This document shows positions 7,227 to 14,451 of a stretch of DNA of 17,472 bases, one piece after another. Source of the DNA: JBECKS01 sp040235395 (GTDB lineage: Bacteria > Pseudomonadota > Gammaproteobacteria > Pseudomonadales > JBECKS01); the NCBI GenBank assembly GCA_040235395.1, contig JBECKS010000094.1:1-17472 (forward strand), written 5' to 3'. The position numbers and the translations under genes were made by a program. The notes beneath the pieces were generated by a model. It did not search any database. It was not told where the DNA came from and saw only the letters and a program-made list of their open reading frames with translations. The first letter of the stretch is position 1; every line of letters begins with the position of its first letter.

Positions 7227-8711
7227 ATGTCTAAAGTTCAGATTCTTCATAGTGTGATTGTGGGTGCTGGTATCAGTGGTATAGGTACTGCCATCGAATT
7301 AAAAAAACGCAAGATTGAAAATTTTACCGTGCTGGAACAGGCGCAGGAGCTGGGTGGTACCTGGCGAGATAATCATTACCCGGGCGTTGCGGTAGATATT
7401 CCTGCACCCAATTATTCTTTTTCCTTTGCACAGAATCCTGGTTGGTCACGACTCTTTGCGCCTGGCGCTGAAATCCAGTCTTACGTTCAGTCAGTGGCTG
7501 AGCGGTTTGGTATCAAGGAACATATTCGCTACGGACGCTCAGTAGAAAGCATTAGTTTTATTGAAGGTGAAAAACACTGGCAAGTGAATGTGAAAGGTGG
7601 TGAGAAATTCCTGTGCAAGTATGTGATTTCCGCAACAGGAATTCTTAACCAACCTAAATATCCTGACATTCCTGGTATTGACACTTTTAAGGGCAAGATG
7701 ATGCATACCGCGCGTTGGGATGACAGCTACGATTTGAAAGGAAAAAAAGTCTGCATTATAGGAACAGGTGCTTCGGCGATTCAGGTGGTGCCAGCCATTG
7801 CGCCAGAGGTAAAGCATCTGAGCGTTTTCCAACGCACGCCAATCTGGGTGCTTCCAAAAAATGATCGTGAATTTAATAGCGTGATTCAGGGTGTGCTGAA
7901 GTATGTGCCCTTTTCAAAATGGACCTTACGCTTTTTTATTAATCTTGGCCTGGAAGTGGGCACCTATGTCACTGTGAATTATCAAAAACTTGGTTTGAGT
8001 AAAGATGGCTTGGAGAAAAATCTGGCGAGATACATTGATAGTCAGGTGAATGATCCTGAAATCGCTAAAAAACTTAAACCTAATTATGGTTTTGGTTGTA
8101 AACGCCCATCCATCTCAAATACTTATTTGAAAACTTTTAATCGCGACAATGTTTTGCTGGTAACAGAAGGCATAGAAAAAATTACCGAAACGGGCATCAC
8201 TACCCGAGATGGTGTGCATCATGAGTTTGATTTAATTATTCTTGGAACAGGCTTTAAAGTGATGGAGGAAGGTAATGCACCGAGCTTTAAAGTTTGGGGT
8301 AGAAATAAAGTCGAGCTGGGTCAATTCTGGAAGGAAAATCGCTATCAGGCATTCAATAGTGTGTCTGTGCCGGGTTTTCCAAATCTTTTTCTGACCTTTG
8401 GCCCTTACTCTGGTGGTTTAAACTGGTTTTCCATGCTGGAAGGTAATCTTCGTTTTATCATGCGTTGTATTGATAAAGCAGACCACTCAAAGAGTTCAAC
8501 CGTTGAAGTAAAACAACTAGCACACGAAAAATATTTCAAGGAAATGATTCGTCGTTCGAACAATACCGTCTTCAAGAATAATTCCTGTGCGCTTTCGAAC
8601 TCCTATTACATTGATGAGCATGGTGATGCGTCTGCTGCTGCTCCATTTATTCCGATGTGGAGGTGGTTTCGATTTAGATTTATGTCCTTGGACGCTTATA
8701 AGTTTTCGTGA
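7227..8711 (+). CDS. Baeyer-Villiger-type flavin monooxygenase (2)
   Basis: A 494-residue paralogue of the preceding monooxygenase. It has GAGISG at residues 13-18, GGTWRDNHYPGVAVDIPAPNYS, the BVMO fingerprint FKGKMMHTARWD at 154-165, second Rossmann GTGASA at 179-184 and LGTGFKV near residue 340. The region between the fingerprint and the C-terminus differs enough from copy 1 to suggest a different substrate or regioselectivity rather than a recent duplicate. The start is firm: AAGGAG 8 bases before ATG. The 139-base gap before it has no terminator that I can see, so it may be co-transcribed with copy 1, or have its own promoter. It converges on the TauE gene; an AT-rich hairpin lies between the two stops. 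Confidence 0.93.
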   Translation: MSKVQILHSVIVGAGISGIGTAIELKKRKIENFTVLEQAQELGGTWRDNHYPGVAVDIPAPNYSFSFAQNPGWSRLFAPGAEIQSYVQSVAERFGIKEHIRYGRSVESISFIEGEKHWQVNVKGGEKFLCKYVISATGILNQPKYPDIPGIDTFKGKMMHTARWDDSYDLKGKKVCIIGTGASAIQVVPAIAPEVKHLSVFQRTPIWVLPKNDREFNSVIQGVLKYVPFSKWTLRFFINLGLEVGTYVTVNYQKLGLSKDGLEKNLARYIDSQVNDPEIAKKLKPNYGFGCKRPSISNTYLKTFNRDNVLLVTEGIEKITETGITTRDGVHHEFDLIILGTGFKVMEEGNAPSFKVWGRNKVELGQFWKENRYQAFNSVSVPGFPNLFLTFGPYSGGLNWFSMLEGNLRFIMRCIDKADHSKSSTVEVKQLAHEKYFKEMIRRSNNTVFKNNSCALSNSYYIDEHGDASAAAPFIPMWRWFRFRFMSLDAYKFS

Positions 8712-8743
8712 AGAACTAGCGCGTTGATGCCATTCAATCCTTT

Positions 8744-8766
8744 CTAATAATCAATATTAGTAATTT
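8744..8766 (+). terminator. weak AT-rich hairpin with T run between convergent genes
   Basis: CTAATA, a 5-base loop and TATTAG are followed by TAATTTTTT. The stem is only 6 bp and entirely AT-rich apart from one G-C pair, so termination would be weak. It lies in the 56-base gap after the second BVMO. Confidence 0.3.
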
Positions 8767-8767
8767 T

Positions 8768-9520
8768 TTAAACAAGGGATTTGTAAAGTAGAGACAGCGC
8801 ACTCGCTGTTGAAATACCAAGAATCAACCAGCGACTTGCTTTTGGCTTAAGATGTTCTGAAAAACGTTTTCCTGCGATAAAACCAATAAACATACCGGGA
8901 ATCATTAAGCTGCCCAAGGCCATATCATTGACATGAAATCTTTCCTTAGTAAGTAGCACAGCTATGGAAAATAGTGAGGCAAAAATAAAGGCGACACCAA
9001 GATTAGCGCGAATGTAAGGAGGTTTTTGAAACTGAAGTGCTAATGCCATGGGAGGGCCGCTTAAGCCAGCGAGTGTGCTCATAATGCCTGCTAAGCTTCC
9101 GCTGATGAAAAGCGTAAGAGTGTTCAGTGTAAGGTTGGTTGCGAACAAACTCAGTGCAACACCAAGCAGAACCAATACTGCCGCAATGACAGGAAAGTAT
9201 TCCTGTGTGATATAGAAGAGTGCAAACAAGCTTAAGATGGAACCAAGTGCTAATCCACTGACAAGCGCCTTCTGTGTTGCTATTGAAATTTCCTGACGAT
9301 CTTTCCAGCACATAAAAAAATTTAGAAAAATGTACGCAAAAAGAATTGGGCCAGGCACAAGTCGTATATCAACTAAACCAAGAAGAGGGATTGCTACGAG
9401 CCCAGAACCAAACCCCGCAGAGGCTTGCAGTGATGAGCCAAGAATCATGATGGCGCTAATACCAATAAAGGCAAGCAGACTGGTCTCAAGAAAAAGCGGC
9501 TGATGCAGAAATTCAGTCAT
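8768..9520 (-). CDS. TauE/SafE (TSUP) family membrane transporter
   Basis: A 250-residue polytopic membrane protein with about eight hydrophobic segments. It has the TSUP-type motif QASAGFGSGLVAIPLLG at about residues 32-48, repeated in degenerate form in the second half (LAGLSGPPMALALQFQ), as expected of this internally duplicated family. Members carry sulfonates, sulfoacetate, sulfite or other small organic anions across the inner membrane; the substrate here is unknown. It lies 12 bases downstream of the DUF2804 gene, so the two form an operon; the RBS is weak and translation may be coupled. Nothing in the neighbourhood points to sulfur metabolism, so an organic-acid cargo linked to catabolism is equally possible. 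Confidence 0.88.
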   Translation of the reverse strand: MTEFLHQPLFLETSLLAFIGISAIMILGSSLQASAGFGSGLVAIPLLGLVDIRLVPGPILFAYIFLNFFMCWKDRQEISIATQKALVSGLALGSILSLFALFYITQEYFPVIAAVLVLLGVALSLFATNLTLNTLTLFISGSLAGIMSTLAGLSGPPMALALQFQKPPYIRANLGVAFIFASLFSIAVLLTKERFHVNDMALGSLMIPGMFIGFIAGKRFSEHLKPKASRWLILGISTASALSLLYKSLV

Positions 9521-9532
9521 TGAAGGATGTAC

Positions 9533-10537
9533 TTACCATTTGGCGTAATGTTCTTCTACAACACCGCCAAGCTGTCTTAACTGGATTTTTTCGCCGTTTG
9601 AATTTGTGATATGGCCGCTAAAACTTCCGCAAGCTTGAATGAAGCTGCTGGCGGCAAAGACAAAATCTTCCTTGGCTTGTCGTTTAGCTTCTGGATAAAA
9701 ATTCAATTCGACCGTCTTTTCCTTATTGTAGATTTTCCAGGGATTCAGTGGATTCTCAGCATCATATTCAAATTCCATATCACCAAGAAGAATGGGTTTT
9801 TCATCTATCCAGATAACATTTTCGCCATAACCAAAGGTATAAACATCCTTTGAAAAATTAATGCCGATTCGTTTGCCGCATTCGCTGAAACCCCCGGCGC
9901 TTGCCCAGTTCCAGCGTGTGACTCTATTGTGAAAACCATTAGTCCAGTCGAAGAGTGCAAAAGCATTCTGCTCATTAAATGAAAAGCGCTTATGTTGAGT
10001 TTCGATAAAGCCTTTTACTTTTAAACCGCCAATTTTTTGAGTGAAGACTTTATTTGCCTTTTCTCCCTTATTACTCATTGGTGTTAATAGCTGTAGGGGA
10101 ATGCTGTCAGCATGTTCTTCAATTTCAATTTCCCCAAGAATCTGGCGACTTTTTCCTTTTTCAATATTCAGATTCAACTGACGATTACCGATCTTCACCT
10201 GATTAAGCATATCAATGCGACTGCCTTTGCTTTGCATGTGACAGCTGCCATTGTCTGGATCTCTTTCAAATTCGAGTCCAGAAAATGGAGATATCACGAA
10301 ACCTTTTTCAATCATGCGATTTTCAATGCGATCGTAAACAAAACTGAAAGCATTAGCAGCATAACCTAAGTGCACAAGGGCTGTGCCTGAAATACATTCA
10401 TCACTGACGATACCAATGTAGCACCAGCGTTTTTCGCGTATTGTTTTCCACGCAAAGGAACTGGGCGTGCTGTTTACAGCATCTTCAACAGAAAAATCAG
10501 CTTGTCGCCCAAGATGTGAGCCGAAGGAAATCGCCAT
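9533..10537 (-). CDS. DUF2804 family protein
   Basis: A 334-residue protein matching the DUF2804 pattern: an N-terminal segment with FAWKTIREKRWCYIGIVSD, a central FDWTNGFHNRVTRWNWASA motif with the usual Trp-rich TxWxWA context, and the C-terminal GGVVEEHYAKW ending. The family is predicted beta-rich and has no established biochemical function; members often sit near lipid or aromatic catabolism genes. No signal peptide or membrane segment is visible. The start is supported by GGGGTAG about 7 bases upstream. It is the first gene of a two-gene minus-strand operon with the TSUP transporter and is divergent from the amidohydrolase across a ~110-base region that presumably holds promoters for both. 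Confidence 0.85.
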   Translation of the reverse strand: MAISFGSHLGRQADFSVEDAVNSTPSSFAWKTIREKRWCYIGIVSDECISGTALVHLGYAANAFSFVYDRIENRMIEKGFVISPFSGLEFERDPDNGSCHMQSKGSRIDMLNQVKIGNRQLNLNIEKGKSRQILGEIEIEEHADSIPLQLLTPMSNKGEKANKVFTQKIGGLKVKGFIETQHKRFSFNEQNAFALFDWTNGFHNRVTRWNWASAGGFSECGKRIGINFSKDVYTFGYGENVIWIDEKPILLGDMEFEYDAENPLNPWKIYNKEKTVELNFYPEAKRQAKEDFVFAASSFIQACGSFSGHITNSNGEKIQLRQLGGVVEEHYAKW

Positions 10538-10591
10538 AAACTACCCCAAGAAATGTTGTTGCAGAATAATGGACAGCCTTGCTTTTGTCGA

Positions 10592-10620
10592 TTCAATCAT
10601 TCGCGAATATCTGATACATT
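10592..10620 (+). promoter_or_regulatory. candidate promoter of the amidohydrolase gene with embedded palindrome
   Basis: TTCAAT at 10592-10597 and TACATT at 10615-10620 are 17 bases apart and could act as -35 and -10 elements (3 of 6 and 4 of 6 to consensus). A perfect 10-bp palindrome ATTCGCGAAT at 10599-10608 lies in the spacer, a position where a bound repressor would block polymerase. The motif match is modest. Confidence 0.35.
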
Positions 10621-10649
10621 AATTCACAATAATTATAAGAGAGATGCTT

Positions 10650-11654
10650 ATGGATAAGTTTAATGCCGAATGGCTAGCGCAGTATCAAGAAGACATTCTT
10701 GAACCTGAGTTGAAAATATGTGACGCCCATCATCACCTTTGGGATTACCCCAGTTATCAATACAGGGCTGAGGAATTACTTGAGGATATTTCCTGCGGTC
10801 ATCGTGTTGTCAGTACAGTTTACATGGAATGCATGTGGGCCTATGACAGGGACGCTGCTGAACATTTGCGTTCCGTAGGTGAAACATGTTTTGTAAAAGG
10901 CGTTCAGGAGCGTTATCAGGATACAGCAACAGAAATTGCCAAATGCATGGTGGGAAGTGTTTATCTAGATAAACCAGGTGTTGTCGAAGCACTTGATGCG
11001 CACATGGAAGCAAACAGTCGTTTTCGTGGAATAAGACATGCATCAGGATGGCATCCTTCAAGTGATGTGCCTCCAACGCATATGGGTGCAGGTGAGGGTT
11101 TGTTAGCTGATAAACAATTCAGGCTTGGATTTGCAGAACTTGGGAAACGTAATCTGAGTTATGATGCATGGCTTTACCATAACAATATTCTTGAACTCGA
11201 TGAACTTGCTAAAGCCTTTCCTGATTCCCACATCATTCTTGATCATACGGGTGGACCTTTGGGTATTGGTCCTTATGCTGGCAAAAGAAATGAAGTGTTT
11301 GATGAATGGAAGAAGGCGATTGATGTATTGAGTACGAATGAAAATGTGTTTGTAAAAATTGGTGGTTTGAATATGCAGCTGAATGGCTTTGCTTGGGAGA
11401 AAAAAACTATGCCACCCACTTCAGGTGAGTTAGCAGAAGCAACAAAGCCATTTTATTTGCATTGTATTGAGCGTTTTGGTGTTGAACGTTGTATGTGGCA
11501 AAGTAACTTTCCAGTCGATAAAGTAAGTTGTTCTTATGATGTCTTGTGGAATTCCTTTAAACGCATCACGCAGAGGTTTTCAGATGCTGAAAAAAACTGG
11601 CTTTATCATGATACGGCTGCAAAGGTTTATCGATTTTCTGATATTCAGTCATGA
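10650..11654 (+). CDS. amidohydrolase-2 family hydrolase (lactonase-like)
   Basis: A TIM-barrel hydrolase of about 334 residues of the amidohydrolase-2 group, which includes 2-pyrone-4,6-dicarboxylate lactonase and sugar lactonases. Numbered from ATG 10650, the metal-type HxH motif is in CDAHHHLWD (H27, H29); HIILDHTGG carries a conserved His in mid-protein; VKIGGL and CMWQSNFPVDK follow. In the last motif the usual barrel-end Asp (SDxP) is Asn, seen in some relatives, so metal use or mechanism may differ. ATG 10644 is six bases upstream in frame, but the AAGAGAG there abuts it with no spacing, so 10650 is preferred. The lactone-producing BVMOs upstream make a ring-opening role attractive, though this is inference. 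It is followed by the beta-propeller gene after 53 bases, same strand, probably one transcript. Confidence 0.88.
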   Translation: MDKFNAEWLAQYQEDILEPELKICDAHHHLWDYPSYQYRAEELLEDISCGHRVVSTVYMECMWAYDRDAAEHLRSVGETCFVKGVQERYQDTATEIAKCMVGSVYLDKPGVVEALDAHMEANSRFRGIRHASGWHPSSDVPPTHMGAGEGLLADKQFRLGFAELGKRNLSYDAWLYHNNILELDELAKAFPDSHIILDHTGGPLGIGPYAGKRNEVFDEWKKAIDVLSTNENVFVKIGGLNMQLNGFAWEKKTMPPTSGELAEATKPFYLHCIERFGVERCMWQSNFPVDKVSCSYDVLWNSFKRITQRFSDAEKNWLYHDTAAKVYRFSDIQS

Positions 11655-11707
11655 TAGAAAATAAACAAATATAAACTAACTCTTCCTTCTGGTTTCGGAA
11701 ACTTATT

Positions 11708-12793
11708 ATGTTTAAAAAATTCATTCCTGTTTTATTTCTTATTTTGTTGTCATTCGTTGTATCGGTAGAGGCGGATACTATCGATGCCGCTGCTTATAAG
11801 CCCTCACCAGCACCTGATATGAAAGGCGTTTATGAAAAAAACGAAAAACTAAAACAGGCAGGATTAATTGCTTTAGGGAAAATTGATGGGCCTGAAGATA
11901 TAGATGTGGATAGCGAAGGCAGGGTTTATGGTGGCACAGCCGACGGAAAAATCCTGCGTATTACCAATGCTGGTACGAGTAGTGAACGTGTTGAAGTGTT
12001 TGCAGAAACAGGGGGCAGGCCACTGGGTTTACACTTCGATGCAGAAGGGAATCTTATTGTCTGCGATGCTTTTAAGGGTTTGCTTTCTATTAATCCGGAA
12101 GGTGAAGTCACAACACTTGTAACAGAGGTGGATGGCCAGCCTTTGGTTTTTACGGATGACCTTGATATTGCTTCAGACGGTACAATTTATTTTTCTGATG
12201 CCAGTAGTAAATTTAATCAGCATCATTACAAACTGGATCTGCTTGAGGCGAAACCTTATGGACGTTTTATTGCCTACTATCCAGAGACAGCAGAAGCATT
12301 AGTGTTACTTGATGGTCTTTATTTTGCGAATGGTATTGCGCTTTCCCAGAATGAAGATTTTGTATTGATTAATGAAACCTATCGTTACCGTATTCATCGA
12401 TATTGGTTAAAAGGTGAAAAAGCGGGAAGTGATGATATTTTTATCGATAACTTACCTGGGTTTCCTGATGGCATTTCTTCAAACAGAAAAGGAGATTTCT
12501 GGTTGGCACTTTATACCGTCAGAAATCCCATGATGGATTTCGCACATCCTTTTCCTGCATTAAAGAATTTTTTATCTCGTTTGCCTGAAGCATTATGGCC
12601 AAAGCCTGAGCCTTACGGTTTTGTTTTGAAACTGGATGAACAGGGGAATGTTGTAGAAAGTTTTCAAGATGCCGACGGCTCACATTTATTTGCAGTCACT
12701 AGCGCGCAGGAACATGAAGGAAAGTTGTATCTTGGGAGTCTTGATAATAATCGAATTGGTGTGTTGGATTTATTAATAAGCGAAGAAAAGTAA
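11708..12793 (+). CDS. secreted SMP-30/strictosidine-synthase-like beta-propeller
   Basis: A 361-residue protein with a clear Sec signal peptide: KK, a hydrophobic core (FIPVLFLILLSFVVS) and VEA cleavage after about residue 22, so it acts in the periplasm or outside. The mature part has repeated beta-propeller blades (GPEDIDVDSEGRVYGGTADG, PLGLHFDAEGNLIVCDA, DDLDIASDGTIYFSDASS, LYFANGIALSQNEDFVLINE, PDGISSNRKGDFWLAL), matching the strictosidine synthase/APMAP branch of the SMP-30/gluconolactonase superfamily. Bacterial members are usually lactonases or esterases with a bound Ca ion. The ending PYGFVLKLDEQGNVVESFQD followed by LYLGSLDNNRIGVLDL is typical of APMAP-like proteins. The RBS is weak (GGAAA 8 bases upstream). 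It pairs with the amidohydrolase in a likely operon ending at a strong terminator. Confidence 0.88.
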   Translation: MFKKFIPVLFLILLSFVVSVEADTIDAAAYKPSPAPDMKGVYEKNEKLKQAGLIALGKIDGPEDIDVDSEGRVYGGTADGKILRITNAGTSSERVEVFAETGGRPLGLHFDAEGNLIVCDAFKGLLSINPEGEVTTLVTEVDGQPLVFTDDLDIASDGTIYFSDASSKFNQHHYKLDLLEAKPYGRFIAYYPETAEALVLLDGLYFANGIALSQNEDFVLINETYRYRIHRYWLKGEKAGSDDIFIDNLPGFPDGISSNRKGDFWLALYTVRNPMMDFAHPFPALKNFLSRLPEALWPKPEPYGFVLKLDEQGNVVESFQDADGSHLFAVTSAQEHEGKLYLGSLDNNRIGVLDLLISEEK

Positions 12794-12801
12794 CAGCCAA
12801 A

Positions 12802-12827
12802 AAAAACCCCGCTGATGCGGGGTTTTT
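12802..12827. terminator. strong bidirectional intrinsic terminator
   Basis: AAAAACCCCGC, loop TGAT and GCGGGGTTTTT form a perfect 11-bp stem (6 GC pairs) with a T run on one side and an A run on the other. It can therefore end both the rightward beta-propeller transcript (stop at 12793) and the leftward thiolase transcript (stop at 12850). Confidence 0.93.
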
Positions 12828-12836
12828 AATAAGAAG

Positions 12837-12857
12837 CTGTTTAAGTTTCTTAAACAG
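12837..12857. repeat. 9-bp inverted repeat overlapping the thiolase stop
   Basis: CTGTTTAAG, a 3-base loop and CTTAAACAG form a perfect hairpin that includes the thiolase stop codon. On the minus strand it lies just before the bidirectional terminator and may protect or pre-fold the 3' end of the thiolase mRNA. Confidence 0.5.
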
Positions 12858-14058
12858 TTTGATACATGGTTACAACACACGCACCACCAATACCAATATT
12901 GTGTTGCAGTGCTGTTTTAGCGCCTTCAACCTGACGCTTACCACAGTTTCCGCGTAACTGGTTTACCAACTCAAAGCATTGCGCAAGACCTGTTGCTCCA
13001 AGTGGGTGACCTTTAGAAAGTAAACCGCCTGATGGGTTAGTTACAACGCGACCACCATAAGTGTTATCACCATCCATAATGAACTTCTCAGCTGTACCTT
13101 CTGGGGTCAGGCCAAGAGATTCATAAGTGATTAGCTCATTAGCAGTAAAGCAATCGTGAAGTTCAACTACGTCAACTTCACTTGCGCCTACACCAGCTTG
13201 CTCAAATACAGAGTCAGCGGCACGTTTGGCCATACCATAACCAACCATGTCCATCATGCTACCTGCGAAACTATCTGGACGATCTGTTTCCATAGCCTGG
13301 CCAGAAATTTTAACAGCAGCAGACTTACCAGCTTTCTTAAGGAAGTTGTCGCTAACAAGAATGGCAGCAGCAGCACCACAAGTTGGTGGGCAGCACTGTA
13401 AACGAGTTAATGGACCATACTGATAAGGAGACTCAAGAATTTCTTCAACAGTTAATGGGGCAGTGAATAAAGCGCGCTCATTGTGTGCAGCGTGTTGACG
13501 TGCTTTCACCTGAATTTTTGCAAAGGTTTCTTTGGAAGTACCATATTTATCAAGGTACTCCTGACCGGCGCTTCCAAACATCATGGCAGCAGGCGCAGCA
13601 CCAGGACCAGCAGTAATACCTTCTTCCTGTTTCTTAGCCATGAATTTACCCATAGCACCCATGTGCAACATGGTTGGGAATTCACGATCCATGAATTTCG
13701 CACCTAGAGCGCCTTTCTCCATTTTTTCAAAACCTAGAACCAGAGCAACATCAACGATTCCAGCTTGAACTGCCTGGCGAGCACCAAACAGGGCAGAAGA
13801 ACCTGTTGAACAGTTAGAGTTGTAATTAAAAATGGGGATACCAGTTTGGCCTACTTCATAAAGTGCTCTCATGCCGCAGCAGCTTTCACCGTATACATAG
13901 CCTGCGTGAGCTTGTTGTACGTCTGAATACTCAATACCAGCATCTTTTAGCGCATCTTTAACTGCGCCAGCAGCCATTAAGTGGTAATCAGGTACATTAG
14001 GGTCGCCTGGTTTGGTGAAAGGTGTCATGCCAACACCTAAAACATAAACGTTACTCAT
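12850..14058 (-). CDS. SCPx-type thiolase (3-ketoacyl-CoA thiolase/lipid-transfer protein family)
   Basis: A 402-residue thiolase very similar along its length to the thiolase domain of animal sterol carrier protein x. Shared blocks recognised include VGVGMTPFTKPG at the N-terminus, the catalytic cysteine C83 in NSNCSTGSSALFGARQ, VLGFEKMEKGALG, RLQCCPPTCGAAAAIL, ELHDCFTANELITYE (H301, C303), NPSGGLLSKGHPLGATG (H351) and LQHNIGIGGA. Such enzymes cleave 3-ketoacyl-CoAs with 2-methyl branches or sterol side chains; some relatives are aldolases. The fused SCP2 lipid-binding domain of the animal protein is absent, as is usual in bacteria. The start is firm with GAGGAA 8 bases upstream. It is the only gene of its transcript in the window, with a repeat-containing upstream region. 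The context of BVMOs and a GMC oxidase fits branched or sterol-like substrates (inference). Confidence 0.94.
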   Translation of the reverse strand: MSNVYVLGVGMTPFTKPGDPNVPDYHLMAAGAVKDALKDAGIEYSDVQQAHAGYVYGESCCGMRALYEVGQTGIPIFNYNSNCSTGSSALFGARQAVQAGIVDVALVLGFEKMEKGALGAKFMDREFPTMLHMGAMGKFMAKKQEEGITAGPGAAPAAMMFGSAGQEYLDKYGTSKETFAKIQVKARQHAAHNERALFTAPLTVEEILESPYQYGPLTRLQCCPPTCGAAAAILVSDNFLKKAGKSAAVKISGQAMETDRPDSFAGSMMDMVGYGMAKRAADSVFEQAGVGASEVDVVELHDCFTANELITYESLGLTPEGTAEKFIMDGDNTYGGRVVTNPSGGLLSKGHPLGATGLAQCFELVNQLRGNCGKRQVEGAKTALQHNIGIGGACVVTMYQTV

Positions 14059-14088
14059 AGTCAGTTCCTCAATTTAACTTCAGATTTT

Positions 14089-14128
14089 GATAAAGCGATT
14101 TATGGAAAGTGATAAATCTGCGATTTAG
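14089..14128. promoter_or_regulatory. pair of GATAAA...CGATTTA elements upstream of the thiolase
   Basis: Two related, partly palindromic elements lie 22 bases apart start to start: GATAAAGCGATTTAT at 14089-14103 and GATAAATCTGCGATTTAG at 14111-14128. The second contains a perfect 6-bp inverted repeat TAAATC-TGC-GATTTA. They sit 30-70 bases before the thiolase start, within or next to where its promoter must be, and look like a double operator on one face of the helix. Confidence 0.45.
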
Positions 14129-14181
14129 TTTGCCTCGTAAACTGCAGAAAGCAGGTCTGAAGCTTTAACGTGATTTAATTC

Positions 14182-14301
14182 GGTTTCTTTACCTTTCTTT
14201 TCTGGTCTAGCCTACTTTCCTTTTTCCTTTCATGTCTTGCTTCCTTTAGTAGCCTTAAAGGCTTGGAAGGGACAGAAAACGAACAAGAAAGGTTTGAAAC
14301 C
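14182..14301. repeat. large imperfect inverted repeat with inner hairpin
   Basis: The outer arms GGTTTCTTTACCTTTCTT (14182-14199) and AAGAAAGGTTTGAAACC (14285-14301) pair over 14 of about 17 positions. Inside, TTTTCTG can pair with CAGAAAA, CTTCC (14240-14244) pairs with GGAAG (14265-14269), and AGCCTT-A-AAGGCT (14251-14263) forms a tip hairpin. The left arm is pyrimidine-rich and the right arm purine-rich. It could be a structured RNA leader, a degraded miniature mobile element or a protein-binding region; no transposase or obvious target duplication is present. Confidence 0.5.
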
Positions 14302-14451
14302 AAAGCCCCCAAAAGGGTGAAGCATGATAACGCCTGAGCCTAGGTTTTTAAATGCCTTGGGAGGATTGTCCGCAAGACGAAAATTGTTTGTGTCGCAAGC
14401 TCTCATTGGGCATATTGGCTGTTCAACAGGCTTTTTGAATCCATAGTCAGT

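Larger units (their letters stand above)
14059..14451. other. 393-base intergenic region, no gene found
   Basis: No open frame with a plausible start and coding character is visible on either strand. The left part should hold the leftward thiolase promoter; the right part should hold the promoter of the membrane protein at 14452, but I find no convincing -35/-10 for it. Notable content: the paired GATAAA elements, a small CTGC-AGAAA-GCAG hairpin near 14142, a pyrimidine-rich tract (14185-14250), the large imperfect inverted repeat at 14182-14301, and two near-copies of a short GTCCGCAAG/GTCGCAAG motif at 14368-14399. Confidence 0.6.

Noticed and set aside
14182..14301. Calling the inverted repeat an insertion sequence
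   Set aside because: There is no transposase frame, no recognisable terminal motif and no target-site duplication.
14302..14451. Riboswitch or small coding gene before the membrane protein
   Set aside because: I could match no known riboswitch core, and the in-frame upstream extension (from 14344) has no plausible start codon before GTG 14452.
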